In this document: positions 25,744 through 32,835 of the stretch, one piece after another
How the letters are laid out: every line of letters starts with the position of its first letter
Position numbering within the stretch: position 1 is the stretch's first letter
Assembly: GCA_016868785.1 (NCBI GenBank)
Contig: VGFS01000025.1
Location: 1 to 32,835 of the forward strand
DNA length: 32,835 nt
Reading direction: 5' to 3'
From: Bacteroidota bacterium
GTDB taxonomy: Bacteria; Bacteroidota; Bacteroidia; NS11-12g; UBA955
Position numbers and translations under genes: made by a program
The notes under the pieces: generated by a model
Databases searched by the model: none
Told to the model about the DNA's origin: nothing
The model's input: only the letters and a program-made list of their open reading frames with translations

Positions 25744-25791
25744 CGGGTTTCGAAGTTCGGTTCCTTTTCGGTTCCGGGCTTGAATGATACA

Positions 25792-25827
25792 AATAAGGCG
25801 GGGTTGTGTACACAACCCCGCCTTATT
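25792..25827. terminator. Perfect 36-bp palindrome, probable bidirectional terminator
   Basis: Each 18-base half is the exact reverse complement of the other: AATAAGGCGGGGTTGTGT and its mirror, centred between 25809 and 25810. As RNA it forms a very stable G+C-rich hairpin with A/T-rich flanks, 48 bases after the bamA stop and 24 bases after the aldehyde dehydrogenase stop (minus strand), so it can serve both convergent genes. The rest of the 108-base gap shows nothing else. Confidence 0.85.
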
Positions 25828-25851
25828 GTTATGTGCCTTGTAAGTTAGGGA

Positions 25852-27387
25852 TTATAAATCGAAGCGGATGCCTTGTGCAAGGGGCAGGGATTTGCCGTAA
25901 TTGATGGTATTGGTTTGGCGGCGCATGTAGGCTTTCCAGGCGTCGGAACCGCTTTCACGTCCGCCCCCGGTTTCTTTTTCACCACCAAAAGCGCCGCCGA
26001 TTTCGGCACCGGAGGTGCCGATGTTCACGTTGGCAATGCCGCAATCGGAGCCCCATGCACTCAGGAATTGTTCGGCTTCCTGGAGGTTGTTGGTAAAGAT
26101 GGCGCTCGAGAGTCCTTGTTTCACATCATTTTGTTTGTTGATGGCTTCGTTGAGGTCGCTGTACGACATCAAATATAGAATGGGGGCAAAGGTTTCTTCT
26201 TGTACGATTTGGAAATGGTTTTGGGCTTCACAAATGGTGGGTTTCACGTAGCAACCGCTGCTGTATTGTTCGCCGGCGAGTACTTCGGCACCGCACAACA
26301 CGGATCCACCTTCGGCTTTCAATGCTTCAATGGCTTTGTTGTAGGCAATCACAGCATCGTGATCGATCAAAGGCCCAACGTGGTTGTTTTCATCCAATGG
26401 GTTGCCGATGCGCAATTGTCCGTATACCGACACCAATTTTGATTTGACTGTTTCGTAGATGCTGTCATGAACGATGAGTCTCCGTGTGGTGGTACATCTT
26501 TGTCCAGCCGTTCCCACAGCCCCAAATACGATGGCCACCATGGCCATTTCGAGGTTGGCTTCTGGGGTAAGGATGATGGCGTTATTGCCACCGAGTTCTA
26601 GGATGGATTTGCCCAATCGTTGTCCCACAACTTCGGCTACCCTTTTTCCCATGCGGGTACTTCCTGTGGCGCTGATGAGGGGAACACGGGGGTCGTGACT
26701 CATGGCTTCACCGATTTCGCGATCGCCTTGTATGAGGCAGAAAATGCCTTCGGGGAGTTGGTTGTTTTTTAGAACTGTCTGCAGGATGTGTTGCACGGCA
26801 GCGGCGCTGGCGGGTGTTTTTTCTGAGGGTTTCCACACGCAGGTATTGCCACAAATGGCGGCGAGCATGGCATTCCAGGACCAAACGGCTACGGGAAAGT
26901 TGAAGGCGCTGATGATGCCTACCACACCCAAGGGGTGCCATTGCTCATACATGCGGTGATTGGGTCGTTCTGAGTGCATGGTTAAGCCGTGAAGTTGACG
27001 GCTTAGTCCCACCGCAAAGTCGCAGATATCTATCATTTCTTGCACTTCGCCCAGACCTTCTTGCAGGCTTTTTCCCATTTCATAGCTCACCAATGCGCCT
27101 AGGTTGGCTTTGTGCTGACGCAGGGCATCGCCGATTTGTCTTACGATTTCTCCGCGTTTGGGCGCGGGGGTATGTCGCCAAGTCTTAAAGGCTTCTTGGG
27201 CGGTATCGATGACTTGATTATACGTTTGGTTATTGGCAAATTCAACGCGGGTGATATGGGCGCCATCCACGGGGGAGGTGATGTTGCGGTGGTTGGCATT
27301 GGGGGTTTGAATCCACTGGGTGCCGGTGCTTGCGGAGGCGAGGGTATCGCCAATGCCCAAATCGGAAAGAATGGTTTGAATGTTCAT
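25852..27387 (-). CDS. ALDH7-type aldehyde dehydrogenase (aminoadipate-semialdehyde/P6C dehydrogenase-like)
   Basis: A 511-residue NAD(P)-dependent aldehyde dehydrogenase closest to the ALDH7A1 (antiquitin) group, which oxidises alpha-aminoadipate semialdehyde in lysine breakdown. Catalytic residues are in place: N163 (FNFPVAVW), K186 (WKPSEK), E264 (LELGGNN) and the nucleophile C298 (GTAGQRCTT). The group signatures [33 protein letters not shown] and the end [10 protein letters not shown] are nearly intact. It has its own -7 box and lies downstream of an EamA transporter on the same strand. No other lysine catabolic gene is visible, so the physiological substrate is inferred from family only. 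Very confident in family. Confidence 0.93.
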   Translation of the reverse strand: MNIQTILSDLGIGDTLASASTGTQWIQTPNANHRNITSPVDGAHITRVEFANNQTYNQVIDTAQEAFKTWRHTPAPKRGEIVRQIGDALRQHKANLGALVSYEMGKSLQEGLGEVQEMIDICDFAVGLSRQLHGLTMHSERPNHRMYEQWHPLGVVGIISAFNFPVAVWSWNAMLAAICGNTCVWKPSEKTPASAAAVQHILQTVLKNNQLPEGIFCLIQGDREIGEAMSHDPRVPLISATGSTRMGKRVAEVVGQRLGKSILELGGNNAIILTPEANLEMAMVAIVFGAVGTAGQRCTTTRRLIVHDSIYETVKSKLVSVYGQLRIGNPLDENNHVGPLIDHDAVIAYNKAIEALKAEGGSVLCGAEVLAGEQYSSGCYVKPTICEAQNHFQIVQEETFAPILYLMSYSDLNEAINKQNDVKQGLSSAIFTNNLQEAEQFLSAWGSDCGIANVNIGTSGAEIGGAFGGEKETGGGRESGSDAWKAYMRRQTNTINYGKSLPLAQGIRFDL

Positions 27388-27401
27388 GAAAGTGATAGTT
27401 A

Positions 27402-27409
27402 CAAATATA
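27402..27409 (-). promoter_or_regulatory. -7 promoter box of aldehyde dehydrogenase
   Basis: Minus strand TATATTTG is a perfect TAnnTTTG, 14 bases before the ATG at 27387, inside the 55-base gap after the EamA gene. Confidence 0.58.
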
Positions 27410-27442
27410 GAAGGGGCGGTTGAGGTTTGTGTGCTGAAGGAA

Positions 27443-28399
27443 TTACTCTTTTTTCATCACTAAGTAAACGCCAATGAGCGATAGCATCAATCCAACGATC
27501 ATGTTCCATTGGATGGGTTCTTGATCGATGAGTCCCCAGGCCACGGCCACGATGGGAATCACGAAGGTATTGGTGGAGGCCACCAGTGCGGTGGTATGTT
27601 CGATCAGGTAATTGAAGAGCATCATGGAGATGGCAGAGCCGATAACACCCAGGATGATCAAGCAGATGAGTGCGAATTGGTTGGTAGGTAGGTTGAAGGG
27701 TGCGGTTGGCGCGATGGGGCCGCGGTGGAAATTGCCAATGGCATCGGTTTGCCAGAGTACGAAGGCGTAGAGGATGCCCATGAATACAAAGGGATAGGCG
27801 GTTTTGGCCATGGGTGGAATGTGGGCCAATTTGGTTTTGATGAGGTTGATGTTGTAGCCATAGAGCACGGAGGCGGTCAGGGCCATAAGCGCACCGCTGA
27901 GGTGAATTTCCATGCCTTTTTGTCCGAGCAGTGAAGGACCCAAAAGAAATACGGCACCCATAATGCCTGCCATCACCCCAAGAAAGCCGTTGCGCGAGAG
28001 GGGACTTGCGAAGAACAGGCTACCCACCACCAAGGTAAACATGGGGGTAAACGCGTTGAGGATGCCCGAAAGTCCGCTTGGAATCAAGGTTCCGGCGGTT
28101 GAAAACAGGAATGCGGGGATGGCGTTGCCGACAAAACCGGTGAGGAAGAGGTAGAAGTAGTCGATGGGTTTGAGCAGTTTTTCGGTGGCTTGGGTGGAGG
28201 GGTTAATCACGGTGGATTTGGAGCCCAGGGAATAGCGATACACCCAAGGGGTAAGGAATATTCCAGCGAGAAACAGTCGCATACCGGCCACTTGGATGGG
28301 GGTAAAAACGAGCAATCCTCGCTTCATGAGGATGAAAGAACTACCCCAAATGCAGCCGAGCAGTATGATGAGAAAGAGGGGAAGCCATTTGAATTTCAC
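27443..28399 (-). CDS. EamA/DMT-family membrane transporter
   Basis: A 318-residue inner-membrane protein with about ten hydrophobic segments and the two-fold EamA repeat typical of drug/metabolite transporters. The first repeat opens with [17 protein letters not shown] and holds [20 protein letters not shown]; the second contains [21 protein letters not shown]. Such proteins export amino acids or other metabolites; the substrate cannot be read from sequence. The start is GTG (next in-frame ATG would lose the first helix), five bases after a perfect -7 box. The aldehyde dehydrogenase follows after 55 bases with its own promoter box, so co-transcription is possible but not required. Confidence 0.9.
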   Translation of the reverse strand: MKFKWLPLFLIILLGCIWGSSFILMKRGLLVFTPIQVAGMRLFLAGIFLTPWVYRYSLGSKSTVINPSTQATEKLLKPIDYFYLFLTGFVGNAIPAFLFSTAGTLIPSGLSGILNAFTPMFTLVVGSLFFASPLSRNGFLGVMAGIMGAVFLLGPSLLGQKGMEIHLSGALMALTASVLYGYNINLIKTKLAHIPPMAKTAYPFVFMGILYAFVLWQTDAIGNFHRGPIAPTAPFNLPTNQFALICLIILGVIGSAISMMLFNYLIEHTTALVASTNTFVIPIVAVAWGLIDQEPIQWNMIVGLMLSLIGVYLVMKKE

Positions 28400-28404
28400 G
28401 CGTG

Positions 28405-28412
28405 CAAAAGTA
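28405..28412 (-). promoter_or_regulatory. -7 promoter box of EamA gene
   Basis: Minus strand TACTTTTG is a perfect TAnnTTTG, five bases before the GTG start at 28399. Confidence 0.58.
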
Positions 28413-28496
28413 AGGTAGGTTGTGCCAAGGATGGTGTTTTGTTCATGAGTTGTGCATTTTCCCTAAGCAACTGTTGTTTTGGCCCCGGGTATATTG

Positions 28497-28504
28497 GAAC
28501 TTTG
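28497..28504 (+). promoter_or_regulatory. Probable -7 box of M1 peptidase operon
   Basis: GAACTTTG matches TAnnTTTG except for the first base and ends four bases before the ATG. A TTG at 28474-28476 lies about 20 bases upstream and could serve as the -33 element. Confidence 0.42.
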
Positions 28505-28508
28505 TGTT

Positions 28509-30440
28509 ATGCGAAAATGGATTGGGATTGTTTTGGGTTACTGCTTGATGTTGCCTTTGGGTGCACAGGGGGTGTCTGAAGAGTTGGTTTGCAAAGAGCA
28601 CCAGCACTTTCAATCTCAGTTATCGCGCAGAAACAACTCTGGGGTTAAGCATGGGTATCTGATCGACTACAATCGCTGTAAGTGGTGGGTAAATCCGATC
28701 AAGGGGGCCTATTTCAAGGGCGATGTGATGGCGCATTTTACGGTGATTGCCAACACCGATTCTGTGGGGTTTGATTTGTCGTCGAACTTGCAGGTGGATG
28801 GTGTTTATGGCAAGGACGGACAGTCTTTGAATTACCGCAGGACGGGCAACCAGCTCTATGTATTTAAGCCGGGGGGTGGTTTGGCGCAGGCGCGAGATTC
28901 GGTGGGTATTGTGTACCAGGGCAATCCAACCAATGGCGGCGGATTCGGGTATTTTGTGCACGATAATCACATGAAAGGTCCGGTGGTTCACACGTTGAGT
29001 GAGCCTTATGGCGCGCAGTATTGGTGGCCTTGTAAGCAGTCGCTGCACGACAAAATCGACAGTTTGGATGTTTGGGTGTACACGGATACATCGATGCGTG
29101 CGGCTTCGAATGGTTTAATGGTGCGGAATGAGGTTTTGAGCGATACCCAGCGGTTGATGGTTTGGCAGCATCGTTATCCGATCGCTACTTATTTGGTGGC
29201 CATTGCGGTGACCAATTACAGCATTTATACGCAGTATGCGCCGTTGGTTGGCAGGACGAGGCCTTTGCCGGTGCTGAATTATGTGTTTCCTCAATTTAGA
29301 ACGGATGCAGAGCGGGAAACCAAAGACGTGCTGCCGATGATTCGGTTGTTGGATAGTTTGTTTGTGCCTTATCCGTTTGAGAAGGAGAAGTACGGACACG
29401 CGCAATTTACTTGGGGCGGGGGAATGGAGCATCAGACGATGAGTTTCATGGTGAATTTTTCTTACGATTTGATGGCGCATGAATTGGCGCATCAGTGGTT
29501 TGGGGATATGGTGACTTGTGGTACTTGGCAGGACTTGTGGTTGAACGAGGGGTTTGCGACGTATTTGACGGTGATGACCACAGAATATTTGCGTTCGAAA
29601 GAGGATGCCAATGGCAAGTTGCGGGGGATGCGGAGCAACATTTGCGGCACTGACGATGGGTCTGTATTTCCGAAGGATACGTTGAATGTAGGGAACTTGT
29701 TCAATGGCCGGTTGACCTATAACAAGGGAGCTTGGGTCTTGCACATGTTGCGAGATAAACTGGGCGATTCAATGTTTTTTGAAGGATGCCGATTGTATTT
29801 GAAGGGGAAAAACACGTCGTACGGGTTTGCAAAAACCGCCGATTTGCAGTGGTATATGGAGAAGGCAAGCGGTCTCAATTTGGACACCTTTTTTCAGCAG
29901 TGGTATTACGGTGAGGGGTTCCCTTATTTGAAGATCAACTGGAAGCAAAAGGGGAATACGGTGACATTGACTTGCGAGCAGACGCCATCGCACAGCAGTG
30001 TGCCTTACTGGCATGTGCGGGTGCCTTTGTTGATGAAGGGCGAGGGTAAGGAAAAGTTGGTGTTGTGGGAGCCAAAAAAGTTGTTGGGCGAGATGAAGAC
30101 ATCGGTAGATTTTGAGGTAGACACGCTCATTTTTGACCCGTATGTGAAGTTGTTGGCCAAGGCCAGCGTTGGCGGCATGAATTTGAATCGGGTTCAGGAG
30201 AATGCGTTTGTGTTGTATCCCAACCCTACATCGGGGGTGTTTGTATTGTATGCCCGAAATCCATCGACCATCCAAATAGAGGTGTTTGATGCGGTGGGAC
30301 AAAAGGTGCGGGAGATTGATACGGGGGCGACGGTAACCAAGCAGCTGGCGGTATCGTTGGGTGGCCTGTCGGCGGGTCCCTATTTTCTTAGGATTAACGA
30401 TGGAAATTTCGTATATTCGTATAAGTTGATAAAATACTAA
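28509..30440 (+). CDS. M1 family metallopeptidase with T9SS C-terminal sorting domain
   Basis: A 643-residue secreted zinc aminopeptidase. Signal peptide MRKWIGIVLGYCLMLPLGAQ; M1 N-terminal beta domain (about 60-245); substrate-recognition motif GGGMEHQTMSF in place of GAMEN; zinc motif HELAH at 324-328 with the third ligand E347 in WLNEGFATYL; and a C-terminal type IX sorting domain (about 570-643) opening VLYPNPTSGVFVLY and ending YSYKLIKY. It is predicted to cross the outer membrane by the Por/T9SS route and act on the cell surface or outside. The frame opens at 28479, but ATG 28509 gives the signal peptide. The MbnP-like gene starts three bases after the stop, so the two share an operon. 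Confidence 0.93.
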   Translation: MRKWIGIVLGYCLMLPLGAQGVSEELVCKEHQHFQSQLSRRNNSGVKHGYLIDYNRCKWWVNPIKGAYFKGDVMAHFTVIANTDSVGFDLSSNLQVDGVYGKDGQSLNYRRTGNQLYVFKPGGGLAQARDSVGIVYQGNPTNGGGFGYFVHDNHMKGPVVHTLSEPYGAQYWWPCKQSLHDKIDSLDVWVYTDTSMRAASNGLMVRNEVLSDTQRLMVWQHRYPIATYLVAIAVTNYSIYTQYAPLVGRTRPLPVLNYVFPQFRTDAERETKDVLPMIRLLDSLFVPYPFEKEKYGHAQFTWGGGMEHQTMSFMVNFSYDLMAHELAHQWFGDMVTCGTWQDLWLNEGFATYLTVMTTEYLRSKEDANGKLRGMRSNICGTDDGSVFPKDTLNVGNLFNGRLTYNKGAWVLHMLRDKLGDSMFFEGCRLYLKGKNTSYGFAKTADLQWYMEKASGLNLDTFFQQWYYGEGFPYLKINWKQKGNTVTLTCEQTPSHSSVPYWHVRVPLLMKGEGKEKLVLWEPKKLLGEMKTSVDFEVDTLIFDPYVKLLAKASVGGMNLNRVQENAFVLYPNPTSGVFVLYARNPSTIQIEVFDAVGQKVREIDTGATVTKQLAVSLGGLSAGPYFLRINDGNFVYSYKLIKY

Positions 30441-30443
30441 ATC

Positions 30444-31250
30444 ATGAAAAAACTGAACAAATGGGTAGGGATGTTGGCTATTGCAGCGATGGCTTTTTCA
30501 GTTCAATCTTGTGAAGAAAACCCACCCGTAGATCCACCGGTGGTGAACGACAAGCCGGGTGTGGAATTGAATGTTGCCGCATTGTGGGACGGACAGCCAT
30601 TGACTTTTTTGTCGGGCTGGTTCGAGCAACCCTCACCGAAGAAGGAGTACGTACAGTTCTTCAATTTTGGGATGATCGTATCGAAGTTGCGTTTGGTGAA
30701 GGAGGATGACACGGAGGTGATGCTTGGCGATGGATATCAGTGGATTGATTTCAAGAAGCAGCGCACGAAATTCAAATACGAGGTGCCTGTGGGCAAATAC
30801 AAGGCATTGCGCTTTACGTTGGGATTGGATTCGGCGATCAATCATGGCGATCCAAATCAGTGGGGTGCGGAGCATCCTTTGAATGGCAATTTGACAGGCA
30901 TGCATTGGGGCTGGGCCGGTGGCTATATTTTCCAGGCGATTGACGGAAACTACAAAGACAGTCTTACCGATAAATACACCAAGGGCATGAGTTTGCACAC
31001 CGCCACAGATGTTATGGTGCGCAATTTTGAGGTGCCTGTGGGTGCGGTGCTGGGAGCGGCTACGCTGGAGGTGAAGGACAAAGCCATCACGCCTGTGCAG
31101 GTCAATTACCATGTGAATCGCTTTTTGAAGGGAATTGAGTTGAAGAAGAATTCCGTATCGCATTCGGAAGGGGTGAAAGAGGCGGCCTTCATGCAACAGT
31201 TGTTGGGCAACTTGAAACTGTATTCGGCTTTTGAGATTCCTGCACCTTAA
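30444..31250 (+). CDS. MbnP-like lipoprotein
   Basis: A 268-residue predicted lipoprotein: hydrophobic signal with VQSC, lipidated Cys23, then a Pro/Asp-rich linker. The core matches the MbnP family (GLDSAINHGDPNQWGAEHPLN and MHWGWAGGYIFQAIDG). In methanotrophs MbnP is a copper-binding periplasmic protein in which a tryptophan is oxidised to kynurenine by the diheme enzyme MbnH; here W140, W155 and W157 are the obvious candidates, with H144 and H154 near by. An MbnH-like gene is directly downstream. Copper binding and the modification are inference from the family. It begins three bases after the M1 peptidase. Confidence 0.85.
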   Translation: MKKLNKWVGMLAIAAMAFSVQSCEENPPVDPPVVNDKPGVELNVAALWDGQPLTFLSGWFEQPSPKKEYVQFFNFGMIVSKLRLVKEDDTEVMLGDGYQWIDFKKQRTKFKYEVPVGKYKALRFTLGLDSAINHGDPNQWGAEHPLNGNLTGMHWGWAGGYIFQAIDGNYKDSLTDKYTKGMSLHTATDVMVRNFEVPVGAVLGAATLEVKDKAITPVQVNYHVNRFLKGIELKKNSVSHSEGVKEAAFMQQLLGNLKLYSAFEIPAP

Positions 31251-31261
31251 ATACATTGGCG

Positions 31262-32386
31262 ATGAAACCGGGTTGGTTATTGTTGGGTTTGTTGGTTTTG
31301 GGGTTCACTTCTTGTAAGAAGGATCCTGAAGACCCATTGCACAAAATACCATCGGTATATAAGCCTACACCTGTAGATCCTACGACGATATTTCCGGTGG
31401 GGAAGTTTGGGATGCCTGTGCTTCCGTCAGACAATCCATTTTCCCAAGAGGGAATTTATTTGGGGCGGATGTTGTTTTATGACCCCATTTTGTCGTTTGA
31501 CAGTAGCATTTCTTGTGGCAGTTGTCACAAGCAGGAATATGCGTTTGCTGAGCCGCAAAGACTGAGTAAAGGCATCAACGGATTGCAAGTGGGAAGGAAT
31601 GCTAGTTCACTTTTTAATCTTGCTTACAGTAGAAAGTTTTTTTGGGATGCTCGACAAAACACGTTGCGCGAGCTGGTGTTTGAACCTATCCAAGAACACA
31701 ATGAAATGGCGATGACTTTGCCGTTGTTGGCCAAACGGTTGGCAAGAACGGATCGTTATATCGAGTATTTCGACAAAGCCTTTGGCAGCAAGCCCAACGT
31801 TTTTGATATGTCGAAAGCGCTGGAGCAATTCTTGTTGACGCTTGTGAGCAAGGACAGTCGGTTTAATGGATTTTTCCCCGGCAAGTTTAGTATGTTGTCG
31901 GATGATGAGAAGCGAGGGGCCTTGTTGTTTAATGGTTTGGTGAATTTTGATGTGGTCACTGGTTTAACTACTGGCGCAGACTGTTTTCACTGTCACGGCG
32001 GTGCGTTGGCTCAGCAGAACAACCCCGACATGGGTGGTATTGCCAACAATGGGTTGGATGGCAATTTTGCTGACAAGGGGTATGGGGCCATCACGGGCAA
32101 TCCGGCGGATCGAGGATTGTTCAAGACCCCCAGTTTGTTCAACATCGCGGTTACAGGTCCGTATATGCACGACGGTCGATTTGCCACGTTGGATGAGGTG
32201 ATTGATCATTACAGCGACAACGTGAATTACCTATCTCCCACCATCAGTCCGATGATGGCGGCGCATGGCAACAGGCAATTGAAGCTCACTGCTGAGCAGA
32301 AGGCCAGTTTGAAGGCGTTCTTGATGACGATGACGGACTCTGCTTTCTTGACAAATCCGGCGTACAGCAACCCGTTTAAAAAGTAA
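31262..32386 (+). CDS. MbnH/MauG-like diheme cytochrome c peroxidase lipoprotein
   Basis: A 374-residue diheme protein of the cytochrome c peroxidase/MauG superfamily. Signal peptide with lipobox FTSC (Cys18), then two c-type heme sites: CGSCH at 85-89 and CFHCH at 241-245. Other family segments are YLGRMLFYDPILS, RKFFWDARQNTLRELVFEPI and GPYMHDGRFATLDEVIDHY. Members either reduce peroxide or, like MauG and MbnH, oxidise tryptophan on a partner protein; adjacency to the MbnP-like gene favours the second. The frame starts at a TTG at 31256, but ATG 31262 is the better start. Mature c-type hemes imply export and periplasmic maturation. Confident in family, role inferred. Confidence 0.9.
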   Translation: MKPGWLLLGLLVLGFTSCKKDPEDPLHKIPSVYKPTPVDPTTIFPVGKFGMPVLPSDNPFSQEGIYLGRMLFYDPILSFDSSISCGSCHKQEYAFAEPQRLSKGINGLQVGRNASSLFNLAYSRKFFWDARQNTLRELVFEPIQEHNEMAMTLPLLAKRLARTDRYIEYFDKAFGSKPNVFDMSKALEQFLLTLVSKDSRFNGFFPGKFSMLSDDEKRGALLFNGLVNFDVVTGLTTGADCFHCHGGALAQQNNPDMGGIANNGLDGNFADKGYGAITGNPADRGLFKTPSLFNIAVTGPYMHDGRFATLDEVIDHYSDNVNYLSPTISPMMAAHGNRQLKLTAEQKASLKAFLMTMTDSAFLTNPAYSNPFKK

Positions 32387-32395
32387 TTATTGGGT

Positions 32396-32427
32396 GTTGC
32401 GCCAATGCGGGTAGTCCGCGGTGCAAC
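32396..32427. terminator. Two-tier hairpin between convergent genes
   Basis: GTTGCGCC pairs with GGTGCAAC (one G-T pair), and inside it GCGG pairs with CCGC around GTAGT, with AAT as a bulge. It lies 10 bases after the MbnH-like stop and 6 bases beyond the metH stop, so it could end both transcripts; there is no T-run on either side. Confidence 0.45.
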
Positions 32428-32433
32428 GATTGA

Positions 32434-32835
32434 TTAATAGGCCAATACAGGACTGAGCCAACGCTCTGCTGTTTCTAAGTCGATCCCTTTTCTTTCTGCG
32501 TAGTGGGCCACTTGGTCGCGGTTGATTTTACCCAGTCCAAAATATTTGCTTTGGGGGTGGGCGAAGTACCAGCCGCTGACGGAGGCAGCGGGCAGCATGG
32601 CCATGGATTCTGTGAGGGTAATGTGGGCAGATTCGGGGGCATTGAGTAGGTTGAACAGGGTAGATTTTTCTGTGTGGTCTGGGCAGGCTGGGTAGCCGGG
32701 CGCAGGCCTGATGCCCTGGTACTTCTCGCGAATCAGGTCTTCATTGCTCAGTTCGGTTTCGTGGGCATAACCCCAGTATTCGGTTCTTACCATTTGGTGC
32801 AGTTTCTCCGCAAAACTTTCGGCCAATCGATCGGC
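32434..32835 (-). CDS. metH: Cobalamin-dependent methionine synthase, C-terminal end (gene runs off window)
   Basis: The last 133 residues of MetH, which moves a methyl group from methyl-tetrahydrofolate to homocysteine through cobalamin. This part is the S-adenosylmethionine-binding activation domain: [23 protein letters not shown], the hallmark [46 protein letters not shown], and YAERKG near the end. The frame stays open to the window edge, so the TTG at 32826 is internal, not a start. It converges on the MbnH-like gene across a 47-base gap with a hairpin. The promoter and any cobalamin riboswitch lie outside. Confidence 0.96.
   Translation of the reverse strand, partial: ADRLAESFAEKLHQMVRTEYWGYAHETELSNEDLIREKYQGIRPAPGYPACPDHTEKSTLFNLLNAPESAHITLTESMAMLPAASVSGWYFAHPQSKYFGLGKINRDQVAHYAERKGIDLETAERWLSPVLAY

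Noticed and set aside
29115-29744. Open frame of 209 codons on the minus strand inside the M1 peptidase gene
   Set aside because: Overlaps the zinc-site region of a clear M1 gene; composition is typical of an antisense shadow.
1-32835. tRNA/rRNA genes, CRISPR arrays, insertion sequences, prophage genes, attachment sites
   Set aside because: Reading both strands I found no cloverleaf, spaced direct repeats, transposase or integrase; every gap above 80 bases is accounted for by promoters or terminators.
32434-32835. Cobalamin riboswitch for metH
   Set aside because: The 5' end of metH lies beyond the window, so no leader sequence is available to judge.

Overview
The window reads as a chromosomal segment of a Bacteroidota bacterium. 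The evidence is a C-terminal type IX secretion (T9SS) sorting domain on an M1 peptidase, a SusC-like TonB receptor paired with a DUF4249 lipoprotein, tandem DUF6089 proteins ahead of uppS and bamA, the long Bacteroidota form of PurF, and repeated TAnnTTTG -7 promoter boxes with few Shine-Dalgarno sites. G+C is close to one half and leucine TTG codons are very abundant. I cannot fix the order or genus. I see no tRNA, rRNA, CRISPR array, insertion sequence or phage gene. Coding density is very high; the longest non-coding gap is about 190 bases.

Layout. Positions 1-5942 (+): the 3' end of an HdrC-like iron-sulfur protein, then tatA, gatA, a LysM protein with a degenerate lytic transglycosylase domain, and a DUF5916/CBM9-like outer-membrane protein; the last four are tightly packed. 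Positions 5939-7777 (-): a fumarylacetoacetase-family hydrolase followed by an AIM24/TIGR00266 protein. Positions 7870-9299: an RmlD-like reductase (+) converging on 3-hydroxyanthranilate dioxygenase (-). Positions 9471-13131: purF and frr (+) converging on purK (-). Positions 13215-15891 (+): a CNNM/CBS/CorC membrane protein followed by two unrecognised exported proteins. Positions 15888-19495 (-): a TonB-dependent receptor with an STN domain, then a DUF4249 lipoprotein.

Positions 19685-25743 (+): a SAM methyltransferase, two DUF6089 proteins, uppS and bamA, ending before a perfect 36-bp palindrome. Positions 25852-28399 (-): an EamA transporter and an ALDH7-type aldehyde dehydrogenase. Positions 28509-32386 (+): a T9SS-type M1 aminopeptidase, an MbnP-like lipoprotein and an MbnH/MauG-like diheme lipoprotein as one operon. 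The window ends in the 3' part of metH (-).

Themes. Most genes serve housekeeping or envelope roles: purine synthesis (purF, purK), translation (gatA, frr), undecaprenyl carrier synthesis (uppS), outer-membrane assembly (bamA) and protein export (tatA). Aromatic and amino-acid catabolism is represented by three scattered genes. The points most worth a second look are the transglycosylase lacking its catalytic residues, the M1-MbnP-MbnH operon, the very short distance between -7 boxes and start codons, the frequency of TTG starts, and two convergent gene pairs whose stop codons interlock in a single TTAA.
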